A stretch of DNA of 64,000 nucleotides from assembly GCF_022201045.2 (NCBI RefSeq), contig NC_068562.1:744001-808000 (forward strand), in the 5' to 3' direction. The position numbers and the translations under genes are program-made. Under the pieces are notes generated by a model. That model was not told where the DNA came from, did no database searches, and saw only the letters and a program-made list of their open reading frames with translations. Positions 47,676-59,100 of the stretch are shown piece after piece. This stretch comes from Citrus sinensis (taxonomy: Eukaryota; Streptophyta; Magnoliopsida; Sapindales; Rutaceae). How positions within the stretch are numbered: the first letter of the stretch is position 1; every line of letters starts with the position of its first letter.

Positions 47676-47775
47676 TAATATTAATAATATATGGCGTACA
47701 AATAATGTAAAAGCAAAACAGCTTGTATTTCCCTTTCCATGTTTGAAACTGTCTACCGGAGAAAGGAAAAATAAG

Positions 47776-49140
47776 TAAAAATTTATGAAAATAACCATAA
47801 AATTTTAGTATTTTCTAAATTTAACCCCTAACTTTTTTCTTATCATAATTAGCCAAAGACTAAACTTTTGGTCCAAAATACCCAGTCAAACTAGCCTAAG
47901 TCGTTCTTCTCACCTCACCATCGTCGACAACTTCCTGTCAAATCTCTCCTGAAAATCATTCCTCTCACCGAAATCTCTCTCACTGCAATGCAATCCACCC
48001 ATCTTCAATGACTTCCTGTCAAATCTCTCAACAAAATTTTCTTGTCACCCAAATCACCGGCATCAACTGTGCAATGAGAAGAACCAAGGTGAGCTATTTT
48101 CTTTATGCTTTATTTCATTAGTTAAGAACGAAATTTGAGAGTAATGTTGGTAGTAATTTGAGAATAATGGTGGTGTTAGTGGCTGTTGTGGTGGTGGTTG
48201 TTGGAGAGTGTGCAATGGGCTAGCCATCGCACAAAATTTGGGTGCAATTGTTGCCCTCGCACCAAAACACAGTTCTTGTACTTTTTCTTTATCTTAATTT
48301 TTATTTTATATTATTATTATAATAATTTTATAAAATTTTATTATGGATACATGGTAAAAAATAAATTGGCAAAGCGTAATTCACCCACATCGAGGAAGGA
48401 TATGAGCCTGATGAAGTTAGGTTTTGAAGATCGTTTCTCGGGCTGTATAACAGAAATATCAAAATTTAAAATAGTCGTCAAAGTTATTTAGAGTATTAAC
48501 GCGAAAATAATTATTGTTATCAAAAGTGATATTTTCATGCACTTCATAGATCTGGAGAGTTATGCATTCAGTAGTGTTCAAATTCACAACATATTCTTAG
48601 GCAAGTAACACATGAAGAAATTGATAAAAATCAGTAGTGGTTTTTATTTGAAGAGCATTTGATATGTTTATAGATTAGAAAGTAGTGCCTAATTACGAAA
48701 CTTTCTGGTGGTCAAGATGTCATAAAAAAAAATGAAGATGCACCATGAGTTACTTGATAAGTATTTCAATAGTAGATTTAAAGACTTAGATCTCAAACAA
48801 TTGAATGCTGTATTTGCCAATTTGAATTTTTGTGCTATGGACGACATTGATGGTAGTTTAATGCATTGAAAATTCATATTGTATAAGAACATACTCTAAC
48901 CTTAAAATGCTCTTCAATTAATGAATTTATATTTTCAGTTACACTGAGAGTAATGAGGTTTGTTAAGAGTATTGAATAAAATTTAGAATTTGTAAAAGTG
49001 ACATTGTTTGTAAATTTGTTGAAAATGATGAGAGTTGTTTGATCTAAAAAATTAGTATTTAATTAGAAATGATAAGAAAAAGATTGAGGAGTCAAATTTG
49101 AAAAGTTCAAAAGTTTTGTAATTATTTTCGTAAATTTTCC
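47776..49140. mobile_element. Mutator-like element related to the one at 14.4 kb
   Basis: The left end TAAAAATTTATGAAAATAAC and the inverted right end (GGAAAATTTACGAAAATAAT) match each other and the element at 14422-15736. Both elements share the subterminal ACTTTTTTCT ... TTAGCCAAA segment. Imperfect 9-bp copies AAAAATAAG/AAAAATAAA flank it. The interior has T-rich and coding-like scraps (for example around 48715-48870) but no intact transposase. It is a non-autonomous or decayed MULE. Confidence 0.75.
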
Positions 49141-50089
49141 AAAAATAAAGAAAAGATCTGATTGCAGTAGCACTTGTCTGTTGCCTATTGGCAGCGCTGC
49201 TATATAATAATTTTCTAGGAATCAACTGAAAGCAAATCTTCTTTTTTTGAGTGCTTCGTCGACATTTTTCTCCCTTTTTCTTAAATCTTTTTCCACTTTG
49301 CAGACCCCACAAAAAACTTAAAACTAACCCTCCAGATAATAATGATTCATTCACGCGAATTGAGATAAAACCAGTATACGTTACCACACCAATATGAAAA
49401 ATAAGGTTTTATTTATTTATAATCCCTTTTCACCAAAATAAATTGTTAGCATGTCACAATATGTTGCGCCAATAATAGGTATGTGACTCAAATTTTACTA
49501 AAAGCAATATAAATTGCTCTTCAATTTATTAGGACCAACTTATATATAATATTTGGAGAAATATATCTACCTTAATTATACATATATTAAGAGAGGATAT
49601 ATATTTGTATCATGAATGTAATTTTTTTTGTTAAAAAGAAGAGAAAAAAAGAGAAGAAAAAAGAGTGCTCTTAACCAAGTTTAAGTTAGTTTTTTTAGTG
49701 AAGTCTAATTAGATATGGCCAATGAGCTCAATAACGGTGTCAATGACAAAATCTTGAAGGTGGGCAAGAAACAAAGAGAGCCCGAAAGGTGGAAACTGGA
49801 AAGTGAGCTAAATAATTTTAAATTGGAAAAAAAAAAGTTTGCATGTGGATTAATAAACCCAAAAATAATAATTGAAACCAGTATTAACAAGACAAACATG
49901 CAGCCAATAATTTAGATAAAAAGGGTTCAATTTATCTTAGATGGTATATAGGGCAGTCAGTCCTGGAATTGGATTCCAATCTTGCAAGTGTATCCAATGC
50001 GTCTGCCGTCCAAATTGGTACAGAGAGCGCGTAATTCGTCTTCTGAATTCTGAGTCAAGATATTCCTTTCTCCTGGTCTGATAGCCAAT
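49141..50089. other. Intergenic stretch without a recognised gene
   Basis: It contains an A/G-rich run near 49625-49665. The ORF at 49715-49915 lacks recognisable features. Confidence 0.45.
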
Positions 50090-50097
50090 GTGTTTGG

Positions 50098-50379
50098 TAG
50101 TGGTGGGGAAAAAAAAATGGAATCACCAAATGAACCGAAACGAACTAGTCATTCGGTTATGAAATTGACAAAAAAAAAAAACCATCGGTTTAATTAAATA
50201 AGTACAATACTGAACGGAAAACTGAATAATAAGAGAAAACCAAGATTTTAAAGATTATAAAACTGAAAAAAAAAACTACCAAACTGGATCCTTGGTTTTG
50301 TTCGGTTTATATTTCTACTAAAATTTATTCGATTCAGCAAAAATCTAATCCGAACCAAACAAATACATGTCCACACCTA
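50098..50379. mobile_element. Short hAT-like element with 8-bp TSD
   Basis: Ends are TAGTGGTGGGGA and TGTCCACACCTA (imperfect inverted repeats). A perfect GTGTTTGG duplication flanks it (50090-50097 and 50380-50387). Internal motifs AACCGAAACG, CGGTTTAATT and TTCGGTTTAT resemble the AACCGA-rich element at 30591-31302. It is 282 bp with no coding capacity. Confidence 0.85.
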
Positions 50380-50387
50380 GTGTTTGG

Positions 50388-51293
50388 GAGCTTTACAGGC
50401 ATAAAATAATCAAAGTATAATAAAAAAAAAATGTCAACAATGACATGAAATATAATATTCTATCTTTGCGTAAGCATTATTAAAAATCTATGGCTAATAA
50501 AACCTCGCATAACGATCACAAGCATTTATTAATTCAATTATAACGTAGACATCGACTTAATTTCAGTCTTATGTATGCTACAAATTTTCTTTATGGCTCT
50601 TATATTGAAACTATTTTATGTCACTATAAATTCTAACTTAAATCAAATCCTATTCATATTACAAATTTTTTTTGTGTGTGACTCTTATGGCAAAACTCGT
50701 TCACATCATCCTAATTTTTTTTAAATTGGGAGCTGCTATGCATTTGAGAAGAGTAAAGGGTGTGTGTTATTTTACTTTATTCATAATTTCTAAAAACAAT
50801 TAGTCTTTAAAAATATTGAGGGTAAAAAAAATAAAATGATTAATAAAATTGACACGTAACTGACATAATTAAGGTGACTTGGATGGATTTAGAACGTGAT
50901 GGACTTCTAATTAGTTTCTCCAAATTAATAACAGGAGGGCTTGTCTCGGTTTCCTCCAACTTCGGCTAATGTCTCTAAATGCAAATTTATGACTTAAAAA
51001 AAATTAAGACTCATTAAGGATTACAACTTCTTGGAAAAAGTATGTGTGGAAAAAGGTGTAATATAGTAGTAGTACTTTTAGAATCTTTTGATGAGCATAG
51101 ACTTTTGGATAAAGGTGAGATGATGTCGGTCAAGAATTTTTTTTTCATATCTGTATTACTAAAAATCATTACCCATTTTAATTACCGTTTTTAATCAAAA
51201 TTCTTTTAAAATATTTTCACCAATTCAGTGGTTATCAACTTACTGCGCTGTGTAGAAGCACTTATGGTCACCTAGAACCAGAAGATCAGTAAA

Positions 51294-51328
<35 letters not shown>

Positions 51329-52705
51329 GACGACAACAAATAATTGAAAAAAAATAACTGTTCATATATTTAGCATTAGGAGGAACAAAATACCATCGGT
51401 GCATTGAATTTGAAGCAGGTAAGGTTTTCATAGCTCTAAATTTTTTCACCGCACCAATTATTTACATTCACAATAGAGGGGTTACTCTCAAAGGTTACAG
51501 AATCAACTTAGTGCAGAAGCACTTGCAGTTACCTTTGGATGATGTAAAGACAACCAATAAATTTCGAATAACTTCTAAATTTACCTTTTAAAAGGCGTAA
51601 ACGCACCGGAAGTGCTTTTGCTATCGGTAAAATACCCTCAGCTTGAAGGAAAGGAAAGAAAAAAAAAACTTCTCTGCTTTTGCATTGTTATTAATTGGGA
51701 GAAGCCTGCATCCAAGCAGATCACTTTTTGCTAGCTCTATGCTGCATTGCTGCTTGACCGAAAAGCCATCTAGTCGAAGACTCCTTCTGAAGGTAAACAG
51801 GCAACTTCCTGCAGAAGCAATTATACCTACCAGAAGAGTGTGATAACTAGGTTTAATTTGGAGGACAAACAGACAAATATAGGAATGCAACTAACATGGA
51901 GCTTACAATAGAACCGAGATTAATTTATAACAAAAAGTTTAGGATGTGTAACAAAAATCATGAAATTTGTAATAAAAATCTTCTTACAAGTTTCAAAATT
52001 CATACACACACACACATACATATACATACATACATATGAACCGACACGCGCGTGCACACACACGCGATTTAAATGTCATGATTTAATAGAATCAAGAAGG
52101 ATAATATATATATAAAGGAACACTTTCACTAGAAAGCATTTTCTTGGAAAAATACTACAATATGAACCATTACTCATTGTCTCACTAGATAAAAGTGGAG
52201 GCTCATATCCATGGCTTCTGTCCATCCTTCTCTAATGAGTCAAGAAGCACTTTTGCCTTAGAGCAGATCCTGATCTATCTTCTTTTCGCGTCACCAGTGA
52301 TATTCTGTTAGACCCTGCAAGTATCAAATAATGGAGGAATTTCTTTTAAAGGTGAAACAGCCAACTTATTGCAAACTGCGTAAGCTCTTATAGTTACTAA
52401 GAATAGTGAAAATGGATATGGGTGATCTAAAACCATTTATTAAAATCTCTTATCCAAGAAAATTTGAGATATATAAACCTAAGAGATTTTTGTTTCTTGT
52501 TTACCTTTTTTTCTTTAGTGCCACCAATCATGGTTGCTAGATCAATAAGTGGCCGAAAGAAAGACTATATTATGAAAAAGGATTTAATTTTTTTTAATGT
52601 AAAGAAACACAACTTATATATATATAATAGCAAGAGCATATTAGGATGACAAAACCCATAAGAAAATGTCACTTTTAACTTTAGTAGAGTTAGTGTATTT
52701 ACATT
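50388..52705. other. Gene-free stretch with recurring CAACTTA..AGAAGCACTT motif
   Basis: No gene is recognised. A degenerate motif of about 40 bp recurs near 51235, 51502, 51800 and 52361, spaced about 270-290 bp or twice that (see findings). There is a TG microsatellite at 51300-51328 and CA/TACA repeats near 52003-52065. Confidence 0.5.
51300..51328. repeat. TG microsatellite
   Basis: A perfect TG run of about 14 units directly after one copy of the recurring 51-52 kb motif. Confidence 0.85.
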
Positions 52706-53618
52706 GGGTACGTTTAGCATACTATATTACATTACACCGCATTATTTGTATTACATTATGGTGTATCGCATTAAGTTGTAATATAATATTATATTTGCTG
52801 TAGTATGGATTGTATTATATAAAATATCATTATTTAAATTTATTAGTATTCAAGTTCTTAGTAATTTTTAGCTTTTTGAAATTATTATTAAATAATTATT
52901 TTTATAATATAAAAATGATTAATAATATGCTATTATTAAATAATAAAATACTTACTAATAAATTATATTTTCATAATCTATTATAATTAATTTCTACATA
53001 TTAGTTATTATAATATAGTATAATTTAATATTATATGGTACAAAATATTATTATATAATTATGCAATATAATATAAATTATATTGCATTATAAAATAAAA
53101 TAATATTAAATTATAATGTCAGATATAATTGTTTAATATAAATTTATTTTTAAATTTAGTATTTTAGTAAATAATAAACAATTGAATAAAATTAAAACAA
53201 TTTTTACATATATCAAGTTAAATAATTAAAACTATTCTATGTAATAAAGTAAAATAATGTATTATCATTTATTTATTAAATATTTAAGTTTATTGGTATC
53301 TTATATTTATTATTAAAAATTAAAATTTTATTTAAATATAAACATAAATTAATATTTAATAAATTTAGACTTATTATAATATATGAATAATAAAAGTTAA
53401 ATAATTATATTTAAAATATGAACAGTATTTCAACGAAATACAGCCCAAACCTACTCCTTATAGCTAGATTTATTTTATGGTCCTTTCATTGCATTAACCA
53501 ACTTTTTAATACAGTTCAAAGAAACTAGAATTTATAGGGAAACATGGGTTGGTATAGGAGTAACGTTTTAATATAATACAATGGAATATAGAATAATACA
53601 AACTGTTAAACACACCCC
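52706..53618. mobile_element. Probable hAT-like AT-rich element
   Basis: The left end GGGTACGTTTAGCATACTAT and the inverted right end (GGGTGTGTTTAACAGTTTGT) match in part, with further subterminal TATTACATTA/TAATATAATA motifs. GGGT(G/A)CGTTTA-type ends are typical of plant hAT MITEs. The flanking 8-mers do not match well, so the insertion is old or the ends are misplaced by a few bases. The interior is over 80% AT by eye and non-coding. Confidence 0.5.
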
Positions 53619-54432
53619 TTGTGAATAATTCTATATAGTACTGTAGCAAAATTAAGATTGATTTGATCGTTCAATGTATTTTTGACAACAATGTGGAAAC
53701 TGCTTTCACTAGAAGGAGTTGAAGTATTTTTAACATTTATTTTATATTGGTACCAACCAATAACGACAGGAGTTGAGAATAAACAATCATATATAATAAA
53801 TAGGCTTATAAGAACACATTCACTGGGAAAGTGTTTTCTAGCTGCAAAATGTGATTTTTTTTTTTTGTCTTAACTACGAGGTGTGTGGGAAGGGCCCTAA
53901 TTGTGAAAGATATTTTTAAGTCCGTACCATATTTTAGGCTAGAAGTTCCCGCTTGAATCGGTAGACACAGATTCTCCCAACAAAAGCGATTTCTCTGCGC
54001 CTTGAATCGGGGAGCAAACCCAATCAAATTATTTAATGGAACTCTATTGCTAATGGAGCCAACAGTTTATTGGTTGCAAAATGTGATTTTAATACGGCAC
54101 AAGACTGCCAAGTGCTTACAGCGAAGCACTGTTCACAAAGACGCCCAAACTCGTTTGACGATGCTCATACAATCCATGGCCTCTGCCTCTCTTTCCGTAT
54201 CTCTCGGAGTACGCCACGAAGCAGTTATGCCTTAAAGCAGGATTTGCTTTAGCTTCTTCTGTGGCTCCAATTATTGTCCGCTATTGCTGGACTTAATTAT
54301 ATAGCTGGCCCATTAAGGAAGAATTACTTTTAAATTGACAAAAACCCCATTTCGATGCTCTGTAGAAACACAAGCAATCACAGTTCCCTAGCTAAAACAG
54401 TGTAATCGAAGATAATTGTGAACCATTTATTA
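53619..54432. other. Intergenic stretch without a recognised gene
   Basis: ORFs at 53682-53873 and 54002-54252 show no family resemblance or splice partners. Confidence 0.45.
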
Positions 54433-54441
54433 TAAAATTTA

Positions 54442-55272
54442 GGGAAAAGGACATAGAGACCCCCAATATTTGAATAAGGGACACAGAGATCCCAACGTTT
54501 GAAAAAGGGACACAAAACTCTCTAATGTTTCAAAAAAGACACCCAGACCTCCATTTGTTAATATGCTATTATAATTTTAAAGTGCAATTACCATTATACC
54601 CTTATAGCATATTAAAAAATAATTGTTCATTGTTCAATTTATTTCTATATTATTAATAAAATTACAAATATAACTTCATTACCCAATTTTTCCATTTAAT
54701 TTTTGTCAAATTTTCTCTTCAACTAAATAAATTTAATCCATTGCTCAGAAATAAAAATAAATTAAATTGATTACTAATATAATAAAAATAACAATTCTCC
54801 ATTTAAACTTATATAATCAACAAAATAAAAAAAATTGGTTACAACAATAATTACAAAATCTTAATTGTACTAAATAACATATTCAATAAATTTTTAAATG
54901 GAGAATTGTTATTGAGAATTGTTATTTTTATTATATTAGCAATCAATTTAATTTATTTTTATTCTTGAGCAATGGATTAAATTTATTTAGTTGAAGAGAA
55001 AATTTGACAAAAATTAAATGGAAAAATTGGATAATGACGTTATATTCGTAATTTTATTAATAATATAAAAATAAATTGAACAATGAACAATTATTTTTTA
55101 ATATGCTATAAGGGTATAATGGTAATTGTACTTTAAAATTATAATAGTATATTAACAAATAGGGGTCTGAGTGTCTTTTTTGAAACATTAAGGGGTTTTG
55201 TGTCCCTTTTTCAAACGTTTGGGGTCTATGTGTCCCTTATTCAAACATTGAGGGTCTCTGTGTCCTTTTTCC
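54442..55272. mobile_element. Large fold-back element with tandem repeats in its ends
   Basis: The two halves are inverted copies of each other over about 350-400 bp (left from GGGAAAAGGACATAGAGACC, right ending GGGTCTCTGTGTCC...TTTTTCC). A perfect 9-bp TAAAATTTA duplication flanks it (54433-54441 and 55273-55281). Each end holds three to four copies of an about 29-bp unit (GGGACACAGAGATCCC then AACGTTTGAAAA). The interior is AT-rich and non-coding. Size and 9-bp duplication resemble the fold-back element at 46274-47110, but the sequences differ. Confidence 0.9.
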
Positions 55273-55281
55273 TAAAATTTA

Positions 55282-56159
55282 ATCAGAATTAACGGGTTCG
55301 TTAAATTTAGTTTTTGAACTAAAACATCCATCTTTCTTCTAATCACATATTAAAACGTATGCTTCTGCTGTTTCAATTTTCTTCACATGTAACACAAAAT
55401 AATTTGTTAACCGACCAATAACAGACCCAATATTCAAATTATACAAGAGTTTGCTACTTTCAAAGGAGAAAAAAAAAGGCAACTTAGTTCAGAAGCACTT
55501 ACAGTTTACGTAGAAACGGGAAAAGCATTTCGGATGACACACCCCGCTAAAAATGAACTTCTCACTTTATCAGGAGAGTAATTGATTTTCAGTTTTTTTT
55601 TTTCAAATATAATTAATTTTTTTTTCCTTTTACCTTTCATGAAATGACTTGATTGCTTACGTATGATAATGGTTTATCATTTCATTGCAGCTGAAATATA
55701 AATAATCCACTGTGTAAGAAAATTGCAATTGTGAGGGTGAGTTGAAATCACATAAACACCCCTGACAAGCGGGCTATTTAAGTAAAACCGACCGCACCCA
55801 CACCTGGGCATCCCCAGAATTCCCAAGAGCTAAGCAACCGAACCAAAAACAATAAACACAGACAGAAGGAAGGAGAGAGAGAGAGAGAGAGAGAGAGCCA
55901 CCATCGCTGGTCTGGTCTCTGCACTGAGCGACTCGTTCGCGATCGCATCGCCCAACAATATTATTTTTGGAATCCCAAAACGACACCACATTATCGAAAC
56001 CCTAATTCATTTCCTCATCATTCTGTTCTGAAACAAATTACAAATCATTTCTTCATACATAAAAATATCATTTCTTTTTCTTTTTCTCGTCGATCAATTC
56101 CTCGTCGACTCCCTCAAGCACACACATAGAACAAAAATAAAACCGTTGGTTTTTTTTGA
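55282..56159. other. Upstream region and leader of the LARP1 gene
   Basis: The left part is spacer with one more copy of the recurring motif near 55479. A GA repeat at 55873-55897 and AAACCCTAA near 55998-56006 lie 160-290 bp before the ATG and are probably leader or core promoter. Confidence 0.5.
55873..55897 (+). repeat. GA microsatellite in the LARP1 upstream region
   Basis: About 12 GA units lie about 265 bp upstream of the ATG. GA tracts in plant promoters or leaders can bind BPC/GAGA-type factors, so a regulatory role is possible but unproven. Confidence 0.7.
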
Positions 56160-59100
56160 ATGGCTACGGCGAGCAATATTACTAATTCCAATTTTCCGTC
56201 GATAGATAATAGCGTCGCGACTGGCTCCGGCCAACCCGGTGGCCCATGGCCAGTATTCGGGCGGGAACCGATCGCGTTGGTGTCATCGTCGTCTTCGCAA
56301 TCGACGTCTGTGATTGAGCTAGCGGCTGCGGCGGCGGCGGCAGCGGACGAAGACAATGGTGCCGAGTGTGGGAATGGCAATGCAGGAAGCAAGAGGCCGC
56401 CGTGGAACAGGCAGCCGTCAAATGGAGCTGCGGAAATGGAGCCAGTGATGGGGGCCCACTCGTGGCCAGCTTTGTCAGAGACTACTAGAGGTTCTTCTTC
56501 TTCAACAAAGTCGTCTTCGGATTCGTTGAAAGGTTTAGTTGATGGATCATCATCATCATCATCGGTTTTGCAGGTTTGGTCTCTCTGTTTCGTTGCTGAG
56601 AAAGCGTAGTGATCACTGAAACTTTTACATTTTATTTCAACTTTGTTCTATATAGGTTTCCTTTTTTTAATTAAAAAAAAAATTATATGGAGCTAATCAA
56701 CATTTGATCAGTATAGTTGAATTGTTAGTATTAAATAATCTTAAATAAATTTTCCAGTCCTGGATCTTGCAAAAAAAACTATATCAAGCTAAGTCTTTAG
56801 CTTTTCACTCACCTCAGTTGACGTAGTCCAAAAATATTTAGGTGCAAGAGTGTTCGTCTGCTAAGAAAGTTTTTAGAGGAAGATATTTTTATTACTTGTG
56901 ACACTTTTAGGAACCTGTCAAACAACTTCTTGTTTGGTGGGACTAAAGAATAGAAGACAAGTTTTTGAGACATTCTTGAATTGTTTAATATTTTTCCTTA
57001 GTTTCTCAGCTTCCAAGCAGAGGGTTCTTTAACCGGTAATTTATAGTCTTAACGTTTTATAATGTTTGAGGTTTTCCTATATGCTAGTTTTGATTTATAT
57101 TGCTAGATGTGAACCGCAGGGGACCGCGGCCACTAATTCATCATCACATAAACAAGTTAGTAACAATGCAAACCCGAATTCAACTACTAACCATGCAGCA
57201 CCAAATCGTCAGAGATCTATGAAACGCAATAATTCACACTCATCTTCTAATGGTGGCCTCCCTCAGCCACCAGCATCTCAGGGTTCTGTTGTTGAAGGCC
57301 GCTCAAATAATCCTTCTCCTAGAGACCATACACAAAAGAGCGGGTTTGGCTCACAATTCCACGGTGGTAATGACCATCCTCATCCGCGTGGTTCATTCAA
57401 ACACCGTAATGGTAACCAACATCCTCGTGGAGATGGTTCTCACCATCACAATTATGGTGGTAGGCGTGATCAAGATCGTGGAAATCAAGATTGGAATTCT
57501 CATCGGAATTATAGTGGCAGAGATGCCCACATGCAGCCACAACGAGTTGTCCAAAGGTTTACAAGACATCCACCTCCACCGCCACCGCCACCGCCTCCTA
57601 GTTCTTCCCCATTTATTCCACCCCCACCTGTGCGGCCTTTTGGCAGCCCCATTGGATTTCCTGGTAAATATTATCATATTTGAATTCCACTTTCTTAATT
57701 TCTGAACTTTGCTCTAATATCATTATATGTTCTCAGAGTTTGCATCCCCTGTGTACTATGTTGCTGCTGCACCTCCAGAGGCGCTGAGAGGGGTGCCTTT
57801 TGTTGCACCAATACCGCCTCATGCTGTATTTTTTCCTGCTCCAGACCCTCAATTGCATTCTAGGATTGTGACTCAGATAGATTACTATTTCAGGTAATCC
57901 CTTCCATTGTTTTGTTTGCACAGGTAACTGTAGTTAGTTTATTTTCGGTGATCATGTTTATCTCAAATCTGTCAGAATGTTAACTGCAGCTGCACCTCAT
58001 GTTCCTTTGTTGCAGTAATGAAAATTTAGTTAAAGATACATTCTTGCGGCAGAACATGGATGATCAGGGCTGGGTTCCTATTAGACTAATAGCAGGATTC
58101 AACAAAGTGAGTTTTTTTAGGGATAATATTTATTTGCTTGTGATTGCTTGTGGTTTTCTTTGCTTATAGTTTTATCACAATAATAAGTTAGGATTGTATT
58201 TCTAATGGTACAATTATATTTGAAAATATAAGTATATAGATATGATAAGTATAAAAATACTGAAGTGCCAAGTAATGTTGTTTTTGGTTAAAAAATTGTC
58301 GTATTTATGGTATTTCCTTGCATTTGTTTGTTTATTCCATTTTTGGTACTCCATATACTACATATTGCGGATTATCATAGTTTTTCCTGTCACCTGTAGT
58401 GTATGTACATAGCCTACATTTGTCTGGTTTCAAGTTCTTCCTTTTTCATAAGATTATTGTAATATGAACGTACTTAAAGGGATTTTCATTTAAAGTTTGA
58501 CATTTAGTTTTGACAGAATGGTTGGACAGAATAGTAAATTTAAAATGTCTGTACTCTGTAGATTATTCCATTACTTATCCACATTTGTTGAGAAATTTCT
58601 CCGTTATTCTCTCTCTATGGCATATGTCATGGTTAAAAGGCTCAATTTTTCATCATCTGTATGCCAAATGGTTGCATGTGTTGTTCTTTTGTGTGATATG
58701 ATATCCAAGATTTCTTTCCTGTCAGTTTGATAAACTTTTGCTCACAGTGCCTTCAGGCTTAATGTTGGACCTGATAGGTTACCTTGTTAAATTCTTCTTT
58801 GTGGTTTAATTTTATGAGAGTTGGTTAATCTCTCTTTGAGTAGTTGATTAACATAATACAATCATTTTTGAGTTTATACGAGATATCAATTCCAAAATTA
58901 TAATTGTAAGATGTTAAAGCCTTCTTTCAAATTTTCCTTAAAAGGTCCCCCCCCCCCCCCCCCCCCCCCCTCTTCAATTAATAATATTGACAAAGGCTGT
59001 ACAGCCCTTCTAATGATGTTGCTTTACATTTCTTTAATAAAAATTGTTGTTGGTCCATCCCTATGGTGATTGTAGCATCTTTGCATTCTGTTGATCATAT

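Noticed and set aside
54433..55281. CRISPR-like pattern of spaced repeats in the fold-back element
   Set aside because: The about 29-bp units are adjacent tandem copies, mirrored in the other arm of a eukaryotic transposon. There are no unique spacers and no cas genes.
56182..57705. Alternative-frame ORFs over LARP1 exons 1 and 2
   Set aside because: They lie over low-complexity coding sequence; only the chosen frame connects by splicing to the La motif.
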